Shown: positions 1 through 10,077, counted from the stretch's first letter. The stretch is 53,350 bases of DNA from Actinomycetes bacterium (GCA_014190275.1 BJGE01000008.1:1-53350); one strand, 5' to 3'. Program-made: numbers and translations. Notes: generated by a model not told the origin, from the letters alone.

Positions 1-2
1 CG

Positions 3-305
3 ACGGCCATCGTGGGGGCCGAGGAAACCTATCCGATGATCGCCAATGCGACCGTGGTTGCTCGACTCCTCGGTTTGCCTTACTTCCCGATCACTCCGAC
101 GTTCCCGTTACTCGGGCCACTTGGCTTGATTCCCTTACCCAGTAAGTGGTTCATTCATTTTGGCGAACCGATTCCTACTGATCAATATCCGGATAATGCG
201 GCTGATGATCCGATGCTGGTTTTCAACTTGACCGATCAGGTTCGTGAACAGATCCAGCAGACCCTGTATCGATTACTGATGCAACGACCTTCGGTGTTCG
301 GTTAG
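3..305 (+). CDS. 1-acyl-sn-glycerol-3-phosphate acyltransferase family protein, C-terminal part (5' truncated by window)
   Basis: Frame is open to the window start; TAIVGAEETYPMIAN...PITPTFPLLGPLGLIPLPSKWFIHFGEPI resembles the C-terminal region of PlsC-type acyltransferases. Confidence 0.75.
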   Translation, partial: TAIVGAEETYPMIANATVVARLLGLPYFPITPTFPLLGPLGLIPLPSKWFIHFGEPIPTDQYPDNAADDPMLVFNLTDQVREQIQQTLYRLLMQRPSVFG

Positions 306-330
306 TGCCAGTAAGTTAGCGACGGGCGGC

Positions 331-1227
331 CTAGCGCCGCCGTCGGCCAATCGCGTACCCGACCGCTAAACCGAGTGCGATGCCGCCCAGAGCTGAAACT
401 CCGGGCGCGGAGTACTCCTTGAGTTGCGCGCGGCGGCGAAAGTCTCGGATCACCCAATTGTTTTCACGAGCATGTGTCCGAAGTGTCGAATCAGGATTTA
501 CGGCAACCGGGTGACCCACGGCAGACAGCATTGGAATGTCATTGGATGAGTCCGAATAGGCAGAGCAGGCAGTTAGGTCTAGGCCCTCACGTTCGGCAAG
601 CGATCGAATGGCCTCGGCTTTCGCAAGGCCATGAAGTGGGGGTCCGGTGAGTCGGCCGGTGTATCTACCGGCTTGGATTTCCGAGACGGTGCCGAGTGCG
701 CCTGTGAGACCTAAACGCCTTGCCACCATGGTGGCGAGTTCGACCGGGGTTGCGGTTACCAGCCAGACTTGCTGTCCGGCATCAAGATGGGCCTGTGCCA
801 GCGCCAGGGAGCCGGGAATTAGTTTGTTCACCATGCTCTCGTCGAAAATGGCTTCACCAAAAGCGTTAAGTTCTTCAACACCCCTACCCTGCACGAAGGA
901 AAGTGCGGCCTCGGTTACCGAGGCGATGTCCTCGAGGTCCTCCGATCCGCTGACAACGAATTTCACCTGCTTGACGGCGAAACCGGCGATCTCCGGCATC
1001 GTGAAGTATTTGCGCCGGGCGAGGCCGACGGCAAAGTGATAGACACTAGCCCCCCGGATGATCGTGTTGTCGAGGTCGAAAAAGGCGGCGCTCTGGGCCT
1101 GCTCGTGGGGGCTGGACGACTCCTTACCAGCCTTAGCCGAAGCCTGTCCGGCTTGTCGATATGCAGCGAGCACGTCAAGGTTGCCGCTTTTGCTCGTCTG
1201 TCCTGCAGGCCGATCTCTTGCCGTCAT
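331..1227 (-). CDS. HAD superfamily IB hydrolase (SerB-like phosphatase)
   Basis: FFDLDNTIIRG motif near the N-terminus, YSDSSNDIPML motif near the C-terminus; 298 aa. Confidence 0.85.
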   Translation of the reverse strand: MTARDRPAGQTSKSGNLDVLAAYRQAGQASAKAGKESSSPHEQAQSAAFFDLDNTIIRGASVYHFAVGLARRKYFTMPEIAGFAVKQVKFVVSGSEDLEDIASVTEAALSFVQGRGVEELNAFGEAIFDESMVNKLIPGSLALAQAHLDAGQQVWLVTATPVELATMVARRLGLTGALGTVSEIQAGRYTGRLTGPPLHGLAKAEAIRSLAEREGLDLTACSAYSDSSNDIPMLSAVGHPVAVNPDSTLRTHARENNWVIRDFRRRAQLKEYSAPGVSALGGIALGLAVGYAIGRRRR

Positions 1228-1283
1228 AGGCTGAGCGTACCTAGGGGACTAGTTATGGCATCGGGACGGCGGAAGGAGTTGGG

Positions 1284-2807
1284 GTGACCCAGAACGCCAA
1301 TGTCGCGGAATTCGTCCGAAACTCTGCCCGCGATTACCCAACCCAGGTAGCAATTATCGACGCCGATCGGACTTTGACCTGGGCCGACCTTGATGCTGAA
1401 GTCGATGCTTTCGCCTGTGGTCTTCTGCAGCGGGGGTTGCATGCCGGTGAGCGCGTAGCCGGACTCCTTGGTAATTCGGTGGATTTTGTGATCGCCTATT
1501 TCGGCATCCTCCGCGCAGGGCTGGTGGCTGTGCCACTGAATCCCGCTTATACGGCTCCGGAGATCGCATTGCTGATTGCCGATTCAGGTGCGCGTCTTTT
1601 GTTCGTGGACGAGGGGGCCGCGGCAACCGCGAACGCCGCAACGGCATCACTTGCCGCCTGTGAAGTCATTGTTAAAGGTAGTAGGCCGTGGGTAGAAATT
1701 CTAAGCACCGGTGCGCAGCGGGTACTCGCCGAGCAGGCGACCCCGACCAATGCCCTTGCGCTCTTATTGTTCACCGCTGGCACCAGTGGTCGGCCTAAGG
1801 GAGCGATGCTCACCCACGGTGCGCTGCGCGCGAATGTCGAGATGATCAGATCACTGCAGTCGCCCCCCGCTGTTCAGCACAGCGACATCGTTTTGCTTGT
1901 CTTACCAATGTTCCACGTGTACGGGCTTAATGCGGTCCTTGATCTGGCAGCGGCAGCCGGCGCCACGTGCGTTGTATTAGATCGATTCGACCCGGTTGGC
2001 AGCCTTGAAGTAATAACCAGGCATGGAGTTACCACTGTCGCGGGCGCACCGGGCATGTATCAGGCTTGGAGCCAAGTACCCGATGCCCGTTCGGCCCTAG
2101 CGAGTGTGCGCTTATTTACCAGCGGAGGATCGCCCCTGCCAGTTCGCGTGTTCGAAGACTTTGTGACGGCCACGGGCAAGGAAATCTTCGAAGGCTATGG
2201 CATGACCGAAACTGCGCCAGTGGTTGCTACGACCCTGGTGTCGGGCACACCGAAGCCTGGTTCGGTGGGTCGGCCCGTACCCGGAGTGCAGGTGCGTTTG
2301 GTACTTGATGACGGTGTCGACACCGGGTTCGATGCGGATGAGGGCGACCCGGGTGAGATGTGGGTTCGCGGTTCATCGGTCTTCAGTGGGTATTGGCCCG
2401 ACGGTGCCGGCGGCCCCGACTCCGACGGCTGGTTTCGATCAGGTGACATTGCCTTCTTTGACGATGATGGCGATTTGCATATAGTCGATCGCCGGCGTGA
2501 AGTAATTCTGGTTAGTGGTTTCAATGTGTATCCCCGTGAAATAGAGGCTGCGATCGATTCGATGGACGCTGTTGCAGAGGTCGCGGTCATCGGTGTGCCT
2601 GATGATTTGACAGGTGAGTCAGTAACGGCGCTGGTCGTGGTAGTTCCGGGCAGGAGGCTTTCGGTTTCGGAAGTTGCAGTTCATTGCGCTGAGCGGTTGG
2701 CACGCTTTAAATGCCCTTCGGTGATCCGGATCGTAGATGCGCTGCCGCATTCGGCAACCGGAAAGGTTGCCAAGGGGCGACTTCATGAGGTTTATGGCGA
2801 TGAGTGA
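1284..2807 (+). CDS. AMP-dependent synthetase / acyl-CoA ligase
   Basis: LLFTAGTSGRPKGAMLTH P-loop motif, GYGMTETAP, DGWFRSGDIAFFDDDGDLHIVDRRREVI, SATGKVAKGRL C-terminal Lys motif. Confidence 0.9.
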   Translation: MTQNANVAEFVRNSARDYPTQVAIIDADRTLTWADLDAEVDAFACGLLQRGLHAGERVAGLLGNSVDFVIAYFGILRAGLVAVPLNPAYTAPEIALLIADSGARLLFVDEGAAATANAATASLAACEVIVKGSRPWVEILSTGAQRVLAEQATPTNALALLLFTAGTSGRPKGAMLTHGALRANVEMIRSLQSPPAVQHSDIVLLVLPMFHVYGLNAVLDLAAAAGATCVVLDRFDPVGSLEVITRHGVTTVAGAPGMYQAWSQVPDARSALASVRLFTSGGSPLPVRVFEDFVTATGKEIFEGYGMTETAPVVATTLVSGTPKPGSVGRPVPGVQVRLVLDDGVDTGFDADEGDPGEMWVRGSSVFSGYWPDGAGGPDSDGWFRSGDIAFFDDDGDLHIVDRRREVILVSGFNVYPREIEAAIDSMDAVAEVAVIGVPDDLTGESVTALVVVVPGRRLSVSEVAVHCAERLARFKCPSVIRIVDALPHSATGKVAKGRLHEVYGDE

Positions 2808-2828
2808 CCAGCAGCGTCGTGATCCCAG

Positions 2829-3062
2829 ATGACCGTCACGATAGTTGGCAAGCCGGGCTGTCATCTATGCGATGAGGCGCGGGTGATAGTTGCCCAAGTA
2901 TGTGCGGAAACCGGTGCCACCTTCGATGAGCTCTCGGTCTTAGACGACGCGGCCCTATTCGATGCCTATTGGGAGAAAATCCCGGTGCTCCTGATCGACG
3001 GTGCCGTCCATGATTTCTGGCGGATCGACCCAGACCGCCTACGGGAGGCTCTGGCCCGATAA
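2829..3062 (+). CDS. Glutaredoxin family protein
   Basis: 77 aa, thioredoxin-fold CxxC motif (GKPGCHLCDEAR), IPVLLIDG cis-Pro segment. Confidence 0.8.
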   Translation: MTVTIVGKPGCHLCDEARVIVAQVCAETGATFDELSVLDDAALFDAYWEKIPVLLIDGAVHDFWRIDPDRLREALAR

Positions 3063-3160
3063 TCGGACGCCAATGTCCGCTCAACTTTGTGAAGTGGGGC
3101 GCGAGTGCCTACTCTTAGGCTACTTCGCCAAAAGCGGCGGGGCTTCCCAGCAGGAGCAAG

Positions 3161-3871
3161 GTGTCAATCTCCCTCGGCAAAGATCGACCCCGCGAGGCCG
3201 GTCGTGGTATTCCAGGTGCCACGGTGGCCCGGCTACCGGTGTATCACCGGGTGTTGGTCGCGCTCAGTGAAGCCGGGGTGCAGACGGTTTCTTCCGAGGC
3301 GCTCGCTGCCAAATGTGGTGTCAGCTCCGCCAAGTTTCGCAAAGATCTCTCTTATCTCGGCTCATACGGCACCCGTGGTGTTGGTTACGACGTCTCCTAT
3401 TTGACATTTCACATCAGCCGGGAGTTGGGCTCTTCGCAACCTTGGGGTGTGGTGATCGTCGGCGTCGGGAACCTAGGTCGGGCTTTGATCTCTTATCGCG
3501 GCTTCACCTCACGGGGTTTTGCAATTGTCGGCCTGATCGATAAGCACCCAGATGTGGTAGGCGAAGGCCTAGCCGTGAGCGAACTCGAAACCTCCGTAGC
3601 CTTAAAGGTGAGCCCCCTTGCTGATCTTGAGCAGATAGTGGTCGGCACTAAAGCCCAGATTGGCGTCATTGCTACGCCGGCCGATTGTGCGCAAGGGGTA
3701 TGCGACCGCCTTGTCGCCTCCGGTATCCGCAGTATCTTGAATTTCGCCCCGGTGGTACTCGAAGTCCCCGATGGCGTTGAGGTACGCAAAGTCGATCTCG
3801 CTGTTGAGCTGCAGATCCTGGCATTCCATGAGCAGCGCCGTGGCTATGAGCAGGAGGCGATGAACGCATGA
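3161..3871 (+). CDS. rex: Redox-sensing transcriptional repressor Rex
   Basis: Winged-helix segment IPGATVARLPVYHRVLVALSEAG...SSAKFRKDLSYLGSYGTRGVGYDV and Rossmann motif VVIVGVGNLGRAL. Confidence 0.95.
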   Translation: MSISLGKDRPREAGRGIPGATVARLPVYHRVLVALSEAGVQTVSSEALAAKCGVSSAKFRKDLSYLGSYGTRGVGYDVSYLTFHISRELGSSQPWGVVIVGVGNLGRALISYRGFTSRGFAIVGLIDKHPDVVGEGLAVSELETSVALKVSPLADLEQIVVGTKAQIGVIATPADCAQGVCDRLVASGIRSILNFAPVVLEVPDGVEVRKVDLAVELQILAFHEQRRGYEQEAMNA

Positions 3872-5541
3872 CCAAGCCTAAAACTCCGGTAATGCCCAAT
3901 GAGCCGATCAGCACCAGCCCAGGAGAAACAGTGAATACGACCACCAAGGCCCGCAAGAAGGTGAGCTTGGGTCCGGTCGCACTGGTTGCGGCGGGTCCGG
4001 GTGACCCCGAATTGCTGACACTTCGCTCGGCGGCGTTGCTGCGTGAGGCGGAGATCGTAATTGTTGACGCGCAGGCGGTTGAAATCGCTAAAGCCCATGT
4101 TCGCAGCGGGGCCGAAGTCATTACCGCGGTTGATCAAGAAGGTGTTCCGCTAGATCAACATGAGCGCGCGAAGCTGATAGTGACCGCAGCGCGCGACGGT
4201 AAGCGCACTGTCCGCTTAATCGCTGGCGATCCCGTGGTCGACGGTACTTTGCTGTTGGAGGCGGCAGCATTGCGTAAAGCTAAAGTGCCATTCGAGGTGG
4301 CACCTGGGGTTAGCGAAGTCACTGGCATTCCGGCCTATGCAGGATTTGGGTTAACGGGTGGCCGCACTCGTCAATTTCGGGTAGTCGATGCAAATGATGC
4401 CGATCTAGATTGGGCTGACCTCGTAAACCCGCGCAGCACTTTGGTAGTGCTGAACGGGGCGGACAAGGTCGCTGAAATTGCGGCGCTGCTGGTGCAGGCT
4501 GGCGCTGATCCACAGACCCATATCGCGGTAACGCGGCGTGGCACCACCGTTGATCAGCGCACCATTGCGAGTACCTTGGCTGAGATAGGAAATATCTCAA
4601 AACTTATGAAACTCGCGGGTGTTGGCATCGTTGTCGTTGGCGACGTCGTGTCGCAGCGCGAAAAACTTGACTGGTTCGAGGTTAAGTCACTATTTGGTTG
4701 GCGGGTTTTGATTCCGCGAACCCAAGACACCACCGGCTCGATTATGACGTTGCTGCGTGGGCACGGTGCGGTGCCGATGGAAGTGCCGACCATCTCCGTC
4801 GAGCCACCGCGCACCCCGCAGCAAATCGACCGGGCGATCCACGGTCTGGTTTCGGGTCGCTATGAGTGGATTGGTTTCACTTCGGTGAACGCGGTCCGCG
4901 CCATCCGCGAAAAACTGGATGAGTACGGCCTTGACGCGCGGTCTTTTGCCGGTCTTAAGGTGGCGGCGGTGGGCGACAGCACCGTGGCCTCGCTAATCGA
5001 ATTTGGGGTGCGGCCAGATCTTGTCCCGGTGGGTGATCAGTCAACCAGCGCGTTGTTGGGGGACTGGCCGATCTATGACTCCCTGACCGATCCAATTAAC
5101 CGGGTTTTCTTGCCCCGTGCCGATATCGCGACCGACACCTTGGCCGCCGGGTTGGCTGAACTGGGCTGGGAGGTTGAAGACATCACGGCCTACCGCACCG
5201 TTCGCGCCGCACCGCCGCCCGCTGAGGTGCGCGAGGCCATCAAGACTGGCGGTTTTGACGCGGTGTTGTTTACGTCAAGCAGCACCGTTCGCAACCTAGT
5301 TGGTATCGCGGGTAAGCCACATCACACCACGATCGTGGCTTGCATCGGCCCGCAGACCGCCAAGACAGCTGAAGAGCATGGCTTGCGCGTCGATGTTCTC
5401 GCCGGCACCAGCACCTTGTTTGGTTTGGTGGAAGCGGTTGCGGCACATGGTGAGGGATTACGTGAGGCGGCACTCGAAGCCGGTGAGGGTAGTTGGCGCC
5501 CGAGTCGTCGTCGCACCGCCGCGCGCCGCAAAGTCACATAA
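3868..5541 (+). CDS. hemD: Uroporphyrin-III C-methyltransferase-like / uroporphyrinogen-III synthase fusion
   Basis: N-terminal AAGPGDPELLTLRSA (SUMT/CobA fold) followed by a UROS domain (FTSVNAVRAIREKL, FTSSSTVRNLVG); 4-bp overlap with rex. Confidence 0.88.
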   Translation: MTKPKTPVMPNEPISTSPGETVNTTTKARKKVSLGPVALVAAGPGDPELLTLRSAALLREAEIVIVDAQAVEIAKAHVRSGAEVITAVDQEGVPLDQHERAKLIVTAARDGKRTVRLIAGDPVVDGTLLLEAAALRKAKVPFEVAPGVSEVTGIPAYAGFGLTGGRTRQFRVVDANDADLDWADLVNPRSTLVVLNGADKVAEIAALLVQAGADPQTHIAVTRRGTTVDQRTIASTLAEIGNISKLMKLAGVGIVVVGDVVSQREKLDWFEVKSLFGWRVLIPRTQDTTGSIMTLLRGHGAVPMEVPTISVEPPRTPQQIDRAIHGLVSGRYEWIGFTSVNAVRAIREKLDEYGLDARSFAGLKVAAVGDSTVASLIEFGVRPDLVPVGDQSTSALLGDWPIYDSLTDPINRVFLPRADIATDTLAAGLAELGWEVEDITAYRTVRAAPPPAEVREAIKTGGFDAVLFTSSSTVRNLVGIAGKPHHTTIVACIGPQTAKTAEEHGLRVDVLAGTSTLFGLVEAVAAHGEGLREAALEAGEGSWRPSRRRTAARRKVT

Positions 5542-5547
5542 CTTAGA

Positions 5548-6204
5548 GTGGCTCATATGAGTGGTGATGAGCGAACTGTGGTGCATCTGCTCCGCCATGG
5601 CGAGGTCTACAACCCAGAAGGTGTCCTGTACGGACGCCTGCCGGGCTATTTCCTTTCTGACCTTGGGCAAGAGATGGCGATACGGGCGGCAGCTGCTTTG
5701 GCCGATAACGATGTCGCGGCCGTCATCTCATCGCCGATGGAGCGGGCCCAGCAAACCGCGCAACCGATAGCCGAGGGGCATGGTTTAACTATTCAAACCG
5801 ATCCATTGCTCATTGAAGCTGACAATATTTTCGAAGGTCAACGAGTGAGTGTCGGCGATGGGGTTCTGAAGCAGCCGAAGACTTGGCGTCACCTCTGGAA
5901 CCCATTTCTTCCCTCATGGGGTGAGCCCTATCACGAAGTTGCCACCCGGATGACTACCGCGGTACATGCGGCACGTGACCTGGTTCGTGGACATGAAGTG
6001 GTTTTGGTTAGCCACCAACTCCCGATCTGGGTAGCCCGGCTAAGCGTTGAAGGCCAACGGCTCTGGCATGACCCGCGCAGCCGCCAATGCTCGCTGGCCT
6101 CGCTTACCTCGCTGACGTACGACGCTGACAATTTGGTGGCCATCACGTATACCGAGCCGTCACGTGACCTACTGGCCAAGGCCAGCAAGATCGCCGGCGC
6201 ATAG
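5548..6204 (+). CDS. Histidine phosphatase family protein
   Basis: LLRHGEVYNPEGVLYGR catalytic RHG motif; ISSPMERAQQTA. Confidence 0.88.
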   Translation: MAHMSGDERTVVHLLRHGEVYNPEGVLYGRLPGYFLSDLGQEMAIRAAAALADNDVAAVISSPMERAQQTAQPIAEGHGLTIQTDPLLIEADNIFEGQRVSVGDGVLKQPKTWRHLWNPFLPSWGEPYHEVATRMTTAVHAARDLVRGHEVVLVSHQLPIWVARLSVEGQRLWHDPRSRQCSLASLTSLTYDADNLVAITYTEPSRDLLAKASKIAGA

Positions 6205-6212
6205 TCACCACG

Positions 6213-6815
6213 ATGCAAAGACTCGTTCGCCGATTAATCCCGGTGCTCAGCATCGGGGTCGCACTACTGTCAGTTAATTCCTGCGGTGGTAGTGAACCTT
6301 CGATACCAGTTGGCGCAGATGCCGGTTATGTCGCCGGTGATGGCTCGATCGTGGTGTTACCCGAGGCCGGACGCGCCCCGGCCCCCGCACTGACTGGCAT
6401 CACCCTAGGCGGTGACACCTTTGAGTTATCGCGGGCAAAGGGTGAGGTGGTGGTGCTCAATGTCTGGGCATCATGGTGCGCACCGTGTCGAGCTGAAGCC
6501 CCCGCCCTCGAGGCCGCGTGGTCGCAATTTGTAGGTAAAGGGGTGGCATTTGTTGGGCTGAATACCCGGGACTCGAAAAAATCAGCCGAGGCATTCGTAA
6601 ATCGGTTCCAGGTGACTTACCCCAGTATCGTCGACACCGATGGGCAACTGCAATTGTTGTTTCGCGATACGTTGCCACCGCAGGCGATTCCGTCAACGCT
6701 GCTGGTAGACAAACAGGGGCGTGTTGCGGCCCGGGCGCTGGGCACCATTAGTGAGGTTTCCTTGCGGGCCTTGGTTGAACAACTGTTGAATGAAAAATCG
6801 GTCGGGCAACCATGA
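6213..6815 (+). CDS. TlpA/ResA-like thiol-disulfide oxidoreductase, probable lipoprotein
   Basis: Signal peptide with lipobox-like VNSC; VVVLNVWASWCAPCRAE catalytic motif; cytochrome c biogenesis neighbourhood. Confidence 0.88.
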   Translation: MQRLVRRLIPVLSIGVALLSVNSCGGSEPSIPVGADAGYVAGDGSIVVLPEAGRAPAPALTGITLGGDTFELSRAKGEVVVLNVWASWCAPCRAEAPALEAAWSQFVGKGVAFVGLNTRDSKKSAEAFVNRFQVTYPSIVDTDGQLQLLFRDTLPPQAIPSTLLVDKQGRVAARALGTISEVSLRALVEQLLNEKSVGQP

Positions 6816-7549
6816 TCGGCGACTTAATGACAAGTGGGTCGCTGCTGTTTGCCTTTCCAGTGGCATTCGCCGCAGGGCTAGTCGCATTTTTGAGCCCATG
6901 TGTGTTGCCATTAGCCCCCGGGTACGTGTCGTATATGACCGGCTTGACCGGGGCGGAGCTTGCTGATGGTCGCAAGAGTCGAATGCTGCTCGGGAGTTTG
7001 CTGTTCGTACTCGGTTTCAGTGTGGTCTTTGTCTCCTTTGGAGCTTTCTTCGGCGGAGTAGGCGCGGTCCTGCTGCAGTACCAAGATGCCATCACCCGGG
7101 TGCTTGGGGTTCTAGTCATCGTCATGGGGCTGGCGTTCATGGGTTTAATCCCGGGTTTACAACGCGAGTGGCGAATTCACCGGCTCCCTGCCTGGGGGGT
7201 AGCCGGTGCTCCACTCCTCGGGGTGCTTTTTGGCTTGGGCTGGACCCCATGCATCGGCCCAACCCTGGCGGCCGTGCAGACCCTAGCCTTCACCGAAGCC
7301 AGTGCACTTCGCGGCGCCCTGCTCTCCTTCGTGTACTGCCTTGGTCTTGGGCTGCCTTTTGTCTTACTAGCGGTGCTATTTAGCCGTACGGCAAGAGCTT
7401 TGGCCTGGGTTAAAGGCCACTATCTCTTGGTTATGCGTCTTGGCGGCGCGATGTTGGTAATCGTTGGAGTGCTCCTTGTCACCGGGGTGTGGACAGATTT
7501 CACGGTCTGGCTGCGCACTTCAGTGTCGACATTTGAGACGGTCCTCTAA
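6812..7549 (+). CDS. ccdA: Cytochrome c biogenesis protein CcdA
   Basis: Multi-TM; AFLSPCVLPLAPGYVSYMTG and GLGWTPCIGPTLAAV motifs. Confidence 0.92.
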   Translation: MIGDLMTSGSLLFAFPVAFAAGLVAFLSPCVLPLAPGYVSYMTGLTGAELADGRKSRMLLGSLLFVLGFSVVFVSFGAFFGGVGAVLLQYQDAITRVLGVLVIVMGLAFMGLIPGLQREWRIHRLPAWGVAGAPLLGVLFGLGWTPCIGPTLAAVQTLAFTEASALRGALLSFVYCLGLGLPFVLLAVLFSRTARALAWVKGHYLLVMRLGGAMLVIVGVLLVTGVWTDFTVWLRTSVSTFETVL

Positions 7550-9111
7550 TGAATAAAGAGTCGCCGACACTGCCGCCAATGGGCACCTTTGGATTCCTGC
7601 GCTACACCTGGCGGCAATTAACCAGCATGAAGACGGCACTGATTTTGCTATTTCTGCTGGCCATCGCGAGTGTGCCCGGTTCCATCTTCCCGCAGCGCGG
7701 CAATAATCCACTACTCGTTAATGAGTGGATTGCGGAGAGCCCCACGTTTGGCCCAATCTTTGATGCCATTGGGTTCTTTGACGTCTATTCCGCACCCTGG
7801 TTCGCAGCGGTGTACCTACTTCTCTTCATCTCACTTATCGGGTGTGTTCTACCGCGGACGAAGGTGCACTGGCGAGCGATGTTTGCGCCGCCGCCGCCGG
7901 CGCCTCGTAACCTGCTTCGCCTGCCCGAGTCGATGGCATTTGAAGTAGGGGCGCCGGCTAATGAAGTATTGGCTCGCGGGCGCAGGTACTTTTCAGCGCG
8001 ACGCTGGCGCCTGCTCGAGGCTGACAATTCGATCTCAGCGGAAAAGGGTTTCCTGCGTGAAACGGGTAACTTGCTGTTTCACTTTTCGCTGATATTGATA
8101 CTGGTTGCCATCGCTGTGGGCGGGCTATTTGGCTGGAAAGGCAATGTCATCGTGCGCGAGGGCCAGGGATTTTCCAATACCTTGACGCAATATGACGCTT
8201 GGGGTGGCGGACGATTCACCGGTGCATCGCGGCTCTCGCCATTTTCCTTCGCCCTTGATAATTTTAAGGTTGATTTCGATCGAAGCGAAGCTCAGCGCGG
8301 AGCACCGAGTCTGTTCGAAGCCGATGTTACCTTTCGGCGGGCACCAGGAGCGAGAGTGGAAACTGCGCGTATTGAAGTCAATACTCCACTTGAGATTGAC
8401 GGCGCCAAGGTTTTCTTGGTCGGACATGGTTACGCACCGCATTTCATAGTTCGTGACCTAGGGGGTGCGGTCGTCTTTGATGACTCCGTGGTGTTCCTGC
8501 CGCAGGATGGTAATTTCACCTCAACCGGTGTGCTAAAAATCCCCGATTCCGAACCCCCCTTGGGAATCGAAGGTATTTTCGTCCCGACTGTTGCATCGAA
8601 TAACCTGCGCGGGCCGATTTCAACTTTCCCCGGCCCGGATGATCCTGCGGTGTTCATGTCTGCCTGGCGGGGGGATATGGGGCTGGACGCGGGTGCTCCG
8701 CAAAGTGTTTACCGGCTAGATACCGCGGCCATGGAGCAAATTGGTATCAGGGCTTTGCGCCCGGGTCAGGTCTGGACTCTTGAGGACGGCTCAGGATCAA
8801 TTGAGTTAACCGGCTTTGAACGGTGGGCCTCCTTTCAGATTGCCTTTGACCCGGGTAAGGAGATGGCATTGCTGGGAGCGATACTCGCGATGACCGGTTT
8901 GATGTTGTCCCTGTTCGTTCGCAGGCGTCGGGTCTGGATTGCGGTTGCATCAACTCCGGAAGGAGTTACGGTAGTAGAGGTAGCTGGGTTGGCGCGTATT
9001 GAATCTGCTGACCTGCCGGGAGAATTAGAGTTGATTCGCGCGGCGGTTAGTGATTTATCGCACACGCCGTCGGGAAAGACAGTAATTGATTCGACAGTTG
9101 TGAAGGAGTAG
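7549..9111 (+). CDS. resB: Cytochrome c biogenesis protein ResB
   Basis: ResB-like: SMKTALILLFLLAIASVPGSIFPQR, EKGFLRETGNLLFHFSLILILVAIAVGGLFGWKGNVIV; between ccdA and ccsB. Confidence 0.92.
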   Translation: MNKESPTLPPMGTFGFLRYTWRQLTSMKTALILLFLLAIASVPGSIFPQRGNNPLLVNEWIAESPTFGPIFDAIGFFDVYSAPWFAAVYLLLFISLIGCVLPRTKVHWRAMFAPPPPAPRNLLRLPESMAFEVGAPANEVLARGRRYFSARRWRLLEADNSISAEKGFLRETGNLLFHFSLILILVAIAVGGLFGWKGNVIVREGQGFSNTLTQYDAWGGGRFTGASRLSPFSFALDNFKVDFDRSEAQRGAPSLFEADVTFRRAPGARVETARIEVNTPLEIDGAKVFLVGHGYAPHFIVRDLGGAVVFDDSVVFLPQDGNFTSTGVLKIPDSEPPLGIEGIFVPTVASNNLRGPISTFPGPDDPAVFMSAWRGDMGLDAGAPQSVYRLDTAAMEQIGIRALRPGQVWTLEDGSGSIELTGFERWASFQIAFDPGKEMALLGAILAMTGLMLSLFVRRRRVWIAVASTPEGVTVVEVAGLARIESADLPGELELIRAAVSDLSHTPSGKTVIDSTVVKE

Positions 9112-9113
9112 GT

Positions 9114-10064
9114 GTGAACGCGACTGATTTGGCGGGGGCCAGCAACGCGGCGGTTTACGCCTCAATGTCGACCCTGAGCGTTGCTATGATCGCATTCGCA
9201 ATTTCATTCGCCTCGGGCCGGCGCCGAACCCAACAGGCGCAAACCCAACTGCCGGTATTTGCCTCGATCGGGAGCACCGCGGTGCTAACGAGACCTGAGC
9301 CAAAGGTGCCGGCAGAGGCCGAGGCCGGTCGCATCTTTGCGAATGTCGGGATGTCATTGACCTGGCTGGGCTTTGTGCTGCTGTTCGTCGGGGTGGTGCT
9401 ACGCGGGGTTTGGGCCGGTCGGGTGCCCTGGGGCAACATGTACGAATTCTCGATAACCTCAGCCCTTGGAATTCTCGGTGCTTTTTTGATCGTGTCGCTG
9501 CGCCGTGATGTGCGCTGGCTGGGACTTTTCATCGTCATCCCAACTTTGCTAACCCTGGGCCTAGCGGTGACGGTGTTATATACCGAGGCCGCGCAGTTAG
9601 TGCCGGCACTGAAGTCCTATTGGCTGATTATCCATGTTTCGGCTGCGATCATCTGTTCCGGTGCCTTCACCTTGGCCGCAGCCACCGCCGGTTTGTCTTT
9701 AGTGCAATCGCGTTCCGAACGCCGCGGGAGGTCTGTCTTGGCGAAGGTGCCGTCGGCGGACAAGCTTCGAACCTTGACCTACCGGGTACTTGCCTTTGCT
9801 TTCCCGCTCTGGACTTTCGCGGTGGTTGCTGGAGCCATCTGGGCCGAGAATGCCTGGGGCCGGTATTGGGGCTGGGATCCAAAGGAGACTTGGGCATTTA
9901 TTACCTGGGTTATCTATGCCGCCTACCTGCACGCACGTTCAACGGTGGGCTGGCGCGGGGATCGAGCCTCGTGGGTGGCAATCGCTGGTTGGGGCGCCTT
10001 CATCATCAACTACTTCGGGGTAAATATCTTCATCAACAGCCTGCATTCATACTCTGGGGTTTAG
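9114..10064 (+). CDS. ccsB: Cytochrome c biogenesis protein CcsB/CcsA family
   Basis: WGRYWGWDPKETWAFITWVIYAAYLHAR (WWD heme-handling motif) and conserved C-terminus. Confidence 0.93.
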   Translation: MNATDLAGASNAAVYASMSTLSVAMIAFAISFASGRRRTQQAQTQLPVFASIGSTAVLTRPEPKVPAEAEAGRIFANVGMSLTWLGFVLLFVGVVLRGVWAGRVPWGNMYEFSITSALGILGAFLIVSLRRDVRWLGLFIVIPTLLTLGLAVTVLYTEAAQLVPALKSYWLIIHVSAAIICSGAFTLAAATAGLSLVQSRSERRGRSVLAKVPSADKLRTLTYRVLAFAFPLWTFAVVAGAIWAENAWGRYWGWDPKETWAFITWVIYAAYLHARSTVGWRGDRASWVAIAGWGAFIINYFGVNIFINSLHSYSGV

Positions 10065-10077
10065 TCATCCAGCAGCG

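Noticed and set aside
3087-3093. Rex autoregulatory site upstream of rex (TTGTGAA)
   Set aside because: Only one half-site; the second half (GGCGCGA) does not match TTCACAA.
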